This document shows, piece by piece, positions 14,871 through 23,500 of a stretch of DNA of 64,000 nucleotides. A model generated the notes under the pieces. That model was not told the origin of the DNA. It searched no databases and saw only the letters and a program-made list of their open reading frames with translations. The translations under genes and the position numbers were made by a program. Numbering within the stretch: position 1 is the stretch's first letter; every line of letters begins with the position of its first letter. This stretch comes from Saprospiraceae bacterium (GTDB lineage Bacteria; Bacteroidota; Bacteroidia; Chitinophagales; Saprospiraceae), in assembly GCA_020628645.1 (NCBI GenBank), contig JAHDES010000031.1, positions 1-64,000 of the forward strand, in the 5' to 3' direction.

Positions 14871-15033
14871 AGAAGCTGTTTGAATTTAACACTTTCTATC
14901 TATGATGTCCCTTTTTCCATCACTCTTTGTTATTAAAATAGTTGTTTAGCTGGGCTAAACGCCTATTTCAATGCCTCGACTGTTGAAAAAACAACCTATC
15001 ATATTTTAAAAAAGCTAAACTCAAACAGCTTCT
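14871..15033. mobile_element. MITE-like element with 17-bp terminal inverted repeats
   Basis: A 163-bp segment is bounded by inverted repeats starting AGAAGCTGTTTGA (14871-14887 and 15017-15033, one mismatch in 17). Inside is a hairpin with arms GTTTAGC/GCTAAAC (14944-14960) and no coding frame. This is the form of a non-autonomous miniature transposable element. I see no clear target-site duplication and no transposase in the window, so the parent element is unknown. It sits between the barrel gene and its downstream terminator. Confidence 0.5.
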
Positions 15034-15065
15034 AAGACTATAAAATAGACAAAGCTATAAAACCA

Positions 15066-15115
15066 TATTGCCTATCACTACTTTCCTATGCGTAGTTGAT
15101 AGGCAATAATTTTTT
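15066..15115 (+). terminator. Strong intrinsic terminator
   Basis: A 12-bp stem TATTGCCTATCA / TGATAGGCAATA is extended by CTAC/GTAG with one bulged T. Six T (15110-15115) follow on the plus strand. It probably ends the barrel-gene transcript, with the MITE-like element inserted in its 3' untranslated region. The rest of 15034-15189 shows nothing definite. Confidence 0.8.
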
Positions 15116-15189
15116 CTGCATTACTCAACAAATTAGAAATATTGTTCGTTGTAATAAGGTATTTATAATGATCAAAAATCTATTTCCAC

Positions 15190-15732
15190 ATGCGTACGCT
15201 TTTTGCTCTTCTCATTTGTTTTCTAAGTTTTTCCACTTTTGCCCAAAAAATAAATTCCGAAGAATCGGAAATCACCTTTTCGGTTTACAATATGACAGTT
15301 AATGAAGTAGAAGGCACGATGACAGGCTTATCGGGTGATGTCAATTTTGATCCAGATGATCCTTCAACGGCTACTTTTGATGTTGAATTGGATGCTTCGA
15401 CCGTCTTTACCAGCAATAAATTACGGGATCGTCACCTCCGCAATAAGAAGAATTTATTCTATGTGGAACTCTTCCCTACCTTAAAATTCAAGTCTACTGA
15501 AATCATTGAAAATTCTGATTATGGCTATACAGTAGTTGGTACACTGACTATTCGTGATATGTCCAAAGAAGTTCGTATTCCTTTCAAAATGGTAGAAAAA
15601 GACAACAAAATCCATCTCAAAGGGGATATTACCCTAAATCGTCTCGATTATGGATTGGGCGAAGGCATCAAACCTATGATGATTAGTGAAGATATTGAAG
15701 CTACAATTCTTTGTGTATTGGATCGAGAATAA
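15190..15732 (+). CDS. YceI-family protein
   Basis: The 180-residue product has a signal peptide (cleavage near TFAQ) and the YceI lipocalin-like barrel pattern. Visible motifs are SEITFSVYNM, VEGTMTGLSGDVNFDPDDPSTATFDVELDASTV, RDRHLRNKKNLFYVELFPTLKFKST, GTLTIRDMSKEVRIPF and a GDITLNRLDYGLGEG segment. YceI proteins bind isoprenoid-like lipids in the periplasm, but the exact role is unknown. It is monocistronic, and a bidirectional terminator follows. Confidence 0.92.
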   Translation: MRTLFALLICFLSFSTFAQKINSEESEITFSVYNMTVNEVEGTMTGLSGDVNFDPDDPSTATFDVELDASTVFTSNKLRDRHLRNKKNLFYVELFPTLKFKSTEIIENSDYGYTVVGTLTIRDMSKEVRIPFKMVEKDNKIHLKGDITLNRLDYGLGEGIKPMMISEDIEATILCVLDRE

Positions 15733-15753
15733 AAAAGATATTTCAATAAAATA

Positions 15754-15791
15754 AAAACCTCTCTTTATCGTATTTGGCAAAGAGAGGTTTT
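15754..15791. terminator. Bidirectional intrinsic terminator
   Basis: A 13-bp perfect stem (AAAACCTCTCTTT / AAAGAGAGGTTTT, loop of 12) has A residues on its left and T residues on its right. It can therefore terminate both the YceI gene (plus) and the DUF885-hydrolase gene (minus). Confidence 0.9.
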
Positions 15792-15814
15792 TTATTTTAA
15801 CGATAACCAAAGGG

Positions 15815-17944
15815 TCAATTCATCAGTTTTCCTTGATTTTTAACAAAATTAAGAATCAAATCTCTGTACGGACTCTCCTCCTTTTCGGATAAATTCCTCC
15901 ATAAATCACCATGCGTTAGATCCACATGATGCACTTCAAAGTCTTTGAATTTTCGTTCCTTAATAGCATCTTCAAATATTTTGGTGTAATTAAAGGTATT
16001 GGTATCAGAAAATAATAAAATAGGAACAGATAAATTATCTAAGTAAGTCGTCGGAGAAGCTATTTCAAAATGTTCTTCCGTTTTTCCAAAGACAGATTGT
16101 ACATGTAATTCTGCTAGATGCGGCCTACTTCCATTCACAAAAGCTTGATGATAATCCGAAATATCATAGGTTCCTCCAACAGGAATAATTCCTTTAATAT
16201 TGTTTTTGCTTAAGCCTTGTTCCTCCAAAAAACGTTCATCTAAAGCTAAGATGGCAGAGAGATGAGCACCTGAAGAAAAGCCGCCCACAAAAATTTGGTC
16301 TTTATCATATCCATATTTGTCTGCATGATCGATCAACCATTTTGTGGCAATAGCAATATCCCTTGCATGTTCTGGATGCTGAATATCTACTTCTACGGTT
16401 GAATCTCTCCAATCTCCACTCAAACGATGCCCTACCGAAGCCACGGCGATGCCTTCTTTGGCAAAATTTCGAACCACATTCATCTCCATATTTCGATCTA
16501 CATAAGCCCAAGCTCCACCTCCTATCCAAATCAATAAAGGTACTTTTTCTTTCGTTTGAGGAAGGACTAAATTGAGTCGTTGTAGCGGATCATCGACTGC
16601 TCGTTTAGCTTGTGTATAAGGGATATTATGAATTTCTTTTGTCCCTGTCATACCAAGGTGTCGTTCTAGGACATAGAAGGGAATATCGCCATATTCAAGT
16701 ATTTTTTCATGAAATTTTTTAATAGAAAAATCTGCTTTGGTTTCAAATTGTTTTCTCCAATTCAACAATTTATCTACTCCATATTTATAGGTAATGACTT
16801 GTGCGGGCCAGCGTTTCATTCGCTTAATTTCTCGTTCGGCAATATGATCTTGTTCCTGAATATGTTCTTGCCAAAATGCTAGTGCTTCTTCATCGGACCA
16901 GCCATGATAATTTAAGCCTACATCCATTGCTACGCGCACAGAACGAATTAAATCCCATTCCCATTTACCATATTCATCATAGCGATCTTTGTAGGCGCCC
17001 ACCTCATAGCCGATTTCTTCAATATACGCTGCCCATCCTTCTTTATAACAAGAAGATCCAACGAGTTTTTGCACCTCAGAAAGTGGACGAGTTGCTGCAT
17101 ATTTGATTTGATAATGATGCCCTGGAATACCTTCATGAATGTATAACCATCCAATTTGTCGTTTGCTATAAGGTCGATCAAAATATTTGAAGTATAAGGT
17201 GTTTTCTCCAGAACGATAAAACCCAGGTGTTTCTATAATGGTTTTTTCTTTGTATTCTTTAATACCAACATCAGGAATGGAAGTTAAAGCTGGAAATAAA
17301 TCCGTAATCTCTTGTGCTACTTCTTCTTTCTTCTTTTGGTAGGCTTCTAAAATTTCTTGGGGATCATTGTAGAAAAAATCAGGCGCTTCAAGATGTCTTC
17401 TAAAAGTAATACTATCCATTCCCGAATCCCATTGGATATTTTTCATTTTTTCTTTGACACGCTCAATCTCCGTTAAACCAAAATCATACATCATCTCAGG
17501 TGTCACTTTTACATCCACCCATTTTTTAAGAAAATAGGTGTACCACCTTCGACCATTTGGTACATCAGCAAGACTAGTCGTGGGAATACTATCTGGTTTT
17601 TCTGCATTCCAATTTTTTTCTAGGCTGATTCTAAATTTATTCAAAGCGATTTCATATTTCATCAAATTGAAATCCAATAGATCACTTTCGGAGAGTTCAC
17701 TGGTATTAATTTTAATTAATGCAGCTTCTAGTTCATTGTACTTTTTTTCTTGCGATAAAATTTCTTCTTGCGATCGAATATTGGAAAGATTCTCTACATA
17801 ATCCAATCGTAAATAAGGTATATCCATCGACTCATAGGCCGCTACAAATTGTTGAGTGACTAATTTAAAATCATCGGTTTGAGCAGTTGTTGAAGTACAA
17901 GAAAAGAAAGAAAGGGTGAGCAATAAAAGCCATGAAAAACGCAT
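15815..17944 (-). CDS. Lipoprotein fusing a DUF885 peptidase-like domain to an esterase domain
   Basis: The 709-residue product starts with a lipoprotein-type signal (LSFFSC, Cys 16). Residues about 25-430 are DUF885-like, with the metal-site motif HEGIPGHH at 270-277 and KEGWAAYIEE at 301-310. Residues about 440-705 are an alpha/beta hydrolase of the BD-FAE/carboxylesterase type, with oxyanion motif GGGAW (475-479), nucleophile elbow GFSSG (Ser 557) and a late His in HVDLTHGD. DUF885 proteins are usually separate and longer, so this looks like a fusion. Substrates are unknown. Joint action on an esterified peptide or similar compound is a guess. The AraC-type regulator just upstream may control it. 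Confidence 0.8.
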   Translation of the reverse strand: MRFSWLLLLTLSFFSCTSTTAQTDDFKLVTQQFVAAYESMDIPYLRLDYVENLSNIRSQEEILSQEKKYNELEAALIKINTSELSESDLLDFNLMKYEIALNKFRISLEKNWNAEKPDSIPTTSLADVPNGRRWYTYFLKKWVDVKVTPEMMYDFGLTEIERVKEKMKNIQWDSGMDSITFRRHLEAPDFFYNDPQEILEAYQKKKEEVAQEITDLFPALTSIPDVGIKEYKEKTIIETPGFYRSGENTLYFKYFDRPYSKRQIGWLYIHEGIPGHHYQIKYAATRPLSEVQKLVGSSCYKEGWAAYIEEIGYEVGAYKDRYDEYGKWEWDLIRSVRVAMDVGLNYHGWSDEEALAFWQEHIQEQDHIAEREIKRMKRWPAQVITYKYGVDKLLNWRKQFETKADFSIKKFHEKILEYGDIPFYVLERHLGMTGTKEIHNIPYTQAKRAVDDPLQRLNLVLPQTKEKVPLLIWIGGGAWAYVDRNMEMNVVRNFAKEGIAVASVGHRLSGDWRDSTVEVDIQHPEHARDIAIATKWLIDHADKYGYDKDQIFVGGFSSGAHLSAILALDERFLEEQGLSKNNIKGIIPVGGTYDISDYHQAFVNGSRPHLAELHVQSVFGKTEEHFEIASPTTYLDNLSVPILLFSDTNTFNYTKIFEDAIKERKFKDFEVHHVDLTHGDLWRNLSEKEESPYRDLILNFVKNQGKLMN

Positions 17945-18021
17945 ATTCTAATGAGATAGTTGAGTTACTTAATAATCGTTAAAGTTAAGTAAGCCTCATC
18001 AATAATATTTGTAGAATATTG

Positions 18022-18858
18022 CTAATTTATCATTTTTCGATATTGCGATGGACTCCATCCAAAATGTTTTTTAAACGTATTGGAAAAGATGGCCAAATCG
18101 GTATAACCTAAATCATAAGCAATGGAACATAGATTGGAAGTAGCATCCTTTACTAATTTTGATGCCTTGTTCATTCTAAGTTGATGTTGTAATTCTAGGG
18201 GAGATTGCTGAAAACACCGTTTGAATAATCGAATAAAATGATATTTAGAGATACCTGCAAATTTAGCTAAGTGATCCAATTTGATTTTTTGGGTAAAATG
18301 CTGATGGATATAATTTTTAGCGGAGAGTAATTTTATCAGGATGGCTTTTTGTGTATCAATTTTTGTGGTGCTAGAAGACAAGCGAAGATGTATCGTATAG
18401 ATATCATCTGCAAAAGTGTGCATTTCTTTGTTTAATGTTTCTAATATTTGATGTTTTGATAGATTGTTAGATAAAGCATTCGAACGAAGTTGATCTAGGT
18501 TTTCCCCCAAAGGAGAAAAATGCAAGCAATCAAAAGGCAAATTAAAAAAAATGGGATTGTTATACATCTTGTCCAGATCAATTTCCAAAGCAGTAGGATT
18601 CAAATCAATACACAATCCCTTTATGTTTTGCGCTTTCAATTTTGCCTGAGCTTCAAACTTTTGTCCTTCTCGTACAAGAATAAACTGTCCTTTCTGAACA
18701 TCAATCACTTCATTATCAATGAGGTAACACTCGCTACCCTCCTTCACATATTTTATCGCAATCCCTTTGGTATAGCCTTTAAAATGAAATTTTTCATAGG
18801 CATAGGAATGTTTAATTTCCCCAAATGGACTTTGATATTTGGACTCGTTACTAAACAT
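18022..18858 (-). CDS. AraC-family transcriptional regulator
   Basis: The 278-residue product has a C-terminal AraC/XylS double helix-turn-helix (about residues 185-277). It is recognised by HLAKFAGISKYHFIRLFKRCFQQSPLELQHQLRMNKA and the second helix pair IAYDLGYTDLAIFSNTFKKHFGWSPSQYRK. The N-terminal 150 residues look like a cupin-type ligand or dimerisation domain, with no conserved ligand residues that I can name. It reads toward the DUF885-hydrolase gene 77 bases away, a possible target. Confidence 0.92.
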   Translation of the reverse strand: MFSNESKYQSPFGEIKHSYAYEKFHFKGYTKGIAIKYVKEGSECYLIDNEVIDVQKGQFILVREGQKFEAQAKLKAQNIKGLCIDLNPTALEIDLDKMYNNPIFFNLPFDCLHFSPLGENLDQLRSNALSNNLSKHQILETLNKEMHTFADDIYTIHLRLSSSTTKIDTQKAILIKLLSAKNYIHQHFTQKIKLDHLAKFAGISKYHFIRLFKRCFQQSPLELQHQLRMNKASKLVKDATSNLCSIAYDLGYTDLAIFSNTFKKHFGWSPSQYRKMIN

Positions 18859-18940
18859 TGATTCGATTCATTATTATACCAAAAAGACAACACCGCTATA
18901 AGATAGTTGTAAAAAATGGAAAACCACTGATTTGTCTATT

Positions 18941-19810
18941 TTATAATTGCAAGATATTATAATTCACTTTCCCTGGCAAGACCCAATAAATAGGAAATTG
19001 AAGTTGGTATTCCTCCACCCATTTTTGAGTTTCTTCAATTATGATTTCATCGGAGTATCGCTTTGAAAAATGGCCCAAAACCAAAGCTTTCGGTTGTACT
19101 TCGGCTGCCATTTTTAATACATTTTTTAGGACGCTGTGCTTTCCAAATTTTGCCAAATCAAGTACACCTTCTTGATTGAGAAAGGTGGCTTCATGAATAA
19201 GGATATTCGCATTTTCCCATTTGGAATAATCGTCTACTGGCGTATCTGCTGAATAGAAAAGGAGGTTTTCTTTTAAACTATAGGTGATGTACTCTTGTCC
19301 ATGTTGATGGCGCAATTGTTCAATTTCTTTTCCCGATCGACCTTGAAATTCGGCTTTGAGTTTGCGTTTTCGACGAAATAATTCAAAACTAAGGCTTTTA
19401 ATAATGTGCTGTTCTACTGGAATATGTTCATTTCGAAATGCCCGAACAAATAAGTTTTGCTTGATTTCAATTTCTGTTTCATCATCCAAAGGAATCCAAG
19501 TAGAAGGAGGAACATGTGGATCAAATTTTTCACTAAAGTCCTTTAGATAAGGAAACGAACCGCTATCTTTTGGGTAATAAACCCTTAGATTTCCAGCATG
19601 CCCATTCAATTGAAGCAATTGTAACAATCCTGTGATATGATCTCGATCGGCATGAGAGATAAAAATGTGTCGTATTTTTCCAGCTTTTTGCAATAAATGT
19701 GCCGTTACTCCATCTCCTGCATCGAAGAGAATGCCGTATTCTTCTAGAAAATACCAAGAGGAGAAAAGGGCGGTAGAAAAGCCTGTAAGTTTGATCTGTT
19801 GCATAGCCAT
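18941..19810 (-). CDS. Metallo-beta-lactamase-fold hydrolase, RNase Z-like
   Basis: The 289-residue product has the fold's motifs: GILFDAGDGV (about 26-35), HIFISHADRDHITGL (about 48-62), ILIHEATFL and a late VLGHFSKRYSDEI that matches the C-terminal metal His of RNase Z-like enzymes. The metal motif reads H-A-D-R-D-H where classic RNase Z has HxHxDH, so one ligand His is replaced by Asp. It could be a tRNA 3'-processing enzyme variant or a related phosphodiesterase. Assignment below the family level is uncertain. Confidence 0.78.
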   Translation of the reverse strand: MAMQQIKLTGFSTALFSSWYFLEEYGILFDAGDGVTAHLLQKAGKIRHIFISHADRDHITGLLQLLQLNGHAGNLRVYYPKDSGSFPYLKDFSEKFDPHVPPSTWIPLDDETEIEIKQNLFVRAFRNEHIPVEQHIIKSLSFELFRRKRKLKAEFQGRSGKEIEQLRHQHGQEYITYSLKENLLFYSADTPVDDYSKWENANILIHEATFLNQEGVLDLAKFGKHSVLKNVLKMAAEVQPKALVLGHFSKRYSDEIIIEETQKWVEEYQLQFPIYWVLPGKVNYNILQL

Positions 19811-19920
19811 CTCAACACAGAAAGAAGGATTTATGTTCCCTGAGTTATCTAGAATTATTCGATGAACTCCTTTTCAAAGAATTTTCTGAAGAAAGATGTA
19901 CGTTGAAATTTTCACTCCTA

Positions 19921-20439
19921 TTATTTCTTGTCTGTCGATTTTTCGATGGAACTCGCATGGTCTTTTATGATGTACCAATTACCATTTTGTTTCTCTAAGG
20001 CATAACTTACGATCATTCTGTTGAAATAAGGTTCACCATTTCTTTCAGGTTCTCTATAAATGATTTCTGTTATACCAATTCCTATTTTATTTCCAATTTC
20101 CGTATTCAAAATTTTTGTCTCAAATGACCAAGTAGTATCCTTAAACCATTCTTTATGAAAATTCATAAAACTATCCACTGAATTAATAATTTCCGAAGCA
20201 GGCAAAATAAGTTGCATTTTACCATCTGGAGCCATCGTACTTTTTAGTGCTGCCACATCTTTATTTGAAACAGCTTGAAGATGTTTCTCCAGAACGCGAA
20301 TAAATTCTTGTTGATCTTGTTTTGTATTAGTATCAACTTTTATGGATTCGTTTGCAGATTCAGAACAGGACGTAAAAAAGCTGCTACACATGATTACTAA
20401 AAGCCAAATTGATGTTATGCTATTTCTCATTTTATTCAA
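19921..20439 (-). CDS. Lipoprotein with SnoaL/DUF4440-like domain
   Basis: The 172-residue product has a lipoprotein signal ending in FTSC. An NTF2-like fold segment follows: FIRVLEKHLQAVSNKDVAALKSTMAPDGKMQLILP, then strands ending MIVSYALEKQNGNWYIIKDHAS. This is the usual pattern of SnoaL-like/DUF4440 proteins, a fold with many roles. An alternative ATG lies three codons in. Function unknown. Confidence 0.75.
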   Translation of the reverse strand: MNKMRNSITSIWLLVIMCSSFFTSCSESANESIKVDTNTKQDQQEFIRVLEKHLQAVSNKDVAALKSTMAPDGKMQLILPASEIINSVDSFMNFHKEWFKDTTWSFETKILNTEIGNKIGIGITEIIYREPERNGEPYFNRMIVSYALEKQNGNWYIIKDHASSIEKSTDKK

Positions 20440-20522
20440 GCTACGATTATTGGGTAATTCAAATCAAGGGATTAGGCAAAAAGGATAATATTATTTTTGC
20501 CTAATCCGTAATTAAGGTTCTA

Positions 20523-23500
20523 TCACATTCTCGTCTTCACAAATTTCAAGCTACGATGTAAAGGATGCGCACTTGGTAACATGATAAAATACATCCCAGC
20601 AGGTAATTCAGCTACATCTACCAGTTGTGCATTGTAGCCTTCCAATATTTCTACAGGGATAGATTTTACAATACTTCCTCTCGCATCATAAACGTGTAAA
20701 ATATCATTTGCAGATTCAGGTGCATAATATTGAACTAACATTTCAGTGGTAACTGGATTTGGCATTAATTCAATCAACTGAGGTAATGGGAGATTTAAAT
20801 TCACTTGTTCTTCTCGATTTTGAACAATAGGAGAAGCAAAGTCATTGCCACAAGGCACTTCAATCATATAAGGACGTTGCGCCCATTGATGAGAAAAACT
20901 CCAACCGCCATTCCACGGATGCATCACCACATAATCATTTTCAGGACTATTATTAGAACAGAAATCGCAAATGTCAAAATTGGTGTAAGAAATCGGCTCC
21001 CCACTTTCCCAACTTAGATTAAAATCAGAAGTGGCATCATTTAATCCAATGTAAGTCATGCCTTCAATATTTGCTTGTACAAAATTATTTTCCGCCACCG
21101 AATTGATACTTACTAAATAGCCTCCAATTGCATCTGCATGTGCTTGTGCATCTGCTATATTTCGATCAGATTGAGATAAGAAATAATAATGGTCGTCCAT
21201 CTCGCCCACATAAATTAATCCTGCTTGGGTCGTTGAACAATCTGTTCCTGTTCCACCTCCGCCAGTGCCGCCTCCTGTACCACCGCCAGTATTTCCACCA
21301 TCGCCACAAGGTATTTCTAGGATAAATCTCCTTAATGCCCATTGGTGTGAGAAACTCCAGCCGCCATTCCACGGGTGCATGACCACATAATCATCTTGCG
21401 CACTATTAGCAGAACAGAAATCACAAATATCATAATTGGTATAAGATAAAGCTTCATTACTTTCCCATTGTAAATTACCTTCTGATTGCGCATCATTTAA
21501 TCCAATGTAGACCATTTCATTAATTAGCCCTTGTACAAAATTATTTTCAGCCGATGAAGTAATCGATGCCAAATAGCCTCCTTTTTCGATCGCTGCATCT
21601 TGTGCTGCTGCTGGTTGCATGGCATCTAAAGAAATGTAGTACGCATGATTGCCATATTCGCCTAGATAATGAAAACCGCTTATATTTTCATCACATTCGC
21701 CAGAAGGATCACCATCTACAACCGTAATATTGAAGGTACAATAATGATCAAATTGACAATAAGTATTTGAACCATTGGCAAAAGCAGTATATCCTACTTC
21801 CGTCGTACCAATAGGGAATAATGAACCACTTACAGTAGATGAATTCGTTGCTTGTGGATTGGCTACAGAACATGTTCCTTGAATAATATCAGGCAAATTA
21901 TAATTCACTATTGCGCCTTGAGGAGAAGTCGCATTTACCGTAATATCAGGTGGACAGAAAATACCTCCATAAGTCCCCGGAACTTCTATTGTTAAATAAC
22001 AAGTCTGAGAATTTCCGCACTCATCCGAAATCAGATAAACAATTTCATAAAGTTGCCAAGAGTTAAAAAAGCTTCCTGAAGGTGGACCATTGACTTGTTC
22101 AATTGTTAAACCACTTGGACAATTTGTACTCGCAGAAGGTGAAGTCCAGAAGAGCGTTCGTCCGTCAGGATGCGCATCTATAGCATCAGGATCAAGTCCA
22201 AAATTACAAGTAACAGAGAAATTCGTTCCTGTGTTACATTCACCAGCCGTATAATTAAAAACACCTTCACATTCAGCTTCACAAGCATTGGAATAGGTAT
22301 TGCCATCATCACCGCAAACAGGATCATATTCGGTGGTACAAACGCATGGTTCAATTCCTCCACAAGGGAGTTCAATTATGTATTTTCGTTGATTCCATTG
22401 GTTGGTAAAACTCCATTTTCCATTCCAATGATGAAAGACAACATAATCATTGGATGCATCATTACCTTGACAAAAGGAGCAATTATCATAATTGGTATAA
22501 TTCACTAGATCACCATTCACCCAAGCTACTGAGCCTTCACTTGAAGCATCATTTAATCCAATATGTACCATATCCGATACTGCGTTTTGAAGAAAGGTAT
22601 TTTCAGCAGCCGAATTGATTACCGCTAAATGTGCATTTACAGCTTCCGCATTTTGTTGTGCTTGGGGTGGACTTGTTTCTGTGGTAGAAATAAAATAATG
22701 ATGTCCATCATGTTCCCCTAGAAAATCATATCCTGATAAAGAAGTTGGACAATCTGTGGGCGGATCAGGTTCACAATCTTCATTATTTCTAAAGAGAACA
22801 GATTGAAGGGTGGTATAGGTGAAAAAATTAGAACAACTTAAAAAGGCGAGTTCTGTTTCAATTTGACAAAAAACTATACCCTCACAATTATAAAAACGAA
22901 TAAAGGAATTATCACAACTCGCTTTATCAGCAATGAGAATAAAATCTCTACCAAATCCTTTATAATGTTCAATAGAACCGATACAACCTTCACACAATTC
23001 TGGATCATTTAAAATATTGTTCAACCAATCTTGTTGAAAAACATCACAACTCAAATCACATTCTCCGTTTTCATAAATAAATACTTCTGCACATTGTGCT
23101 TCACATTCATTGGCATAAGTTACGCCATTAATACCACAAACAGGATCATAAACCGCTGGGCAATTACAGCCTTCATCTTCTCCACATGGTAATTCCATAA
23201 TAAAGAAATGTTCCTCATTACTTCCTGTAAAAAACCATTGTCCATTAAATTCATTAAACAAGACATAATCTGCCCCCGCACTATTTCCACAACCATTACA
23301 ATTATCAAAATTGGTATAAGGAACACTAGCCGTATTCGTCCACGTTAATTGCCCTTCATTTTGAGCATCATTGATACCAATAAAACCCACTTCATACACT
23401 TGTTGACGTAAAAATTCATTTTCAGCGGCATCATCTATGGTCGCTAAATAACCCCCATGAGATTGACATATCGCTTGTGCTTCTTGCCAAGTGGCTTTGG

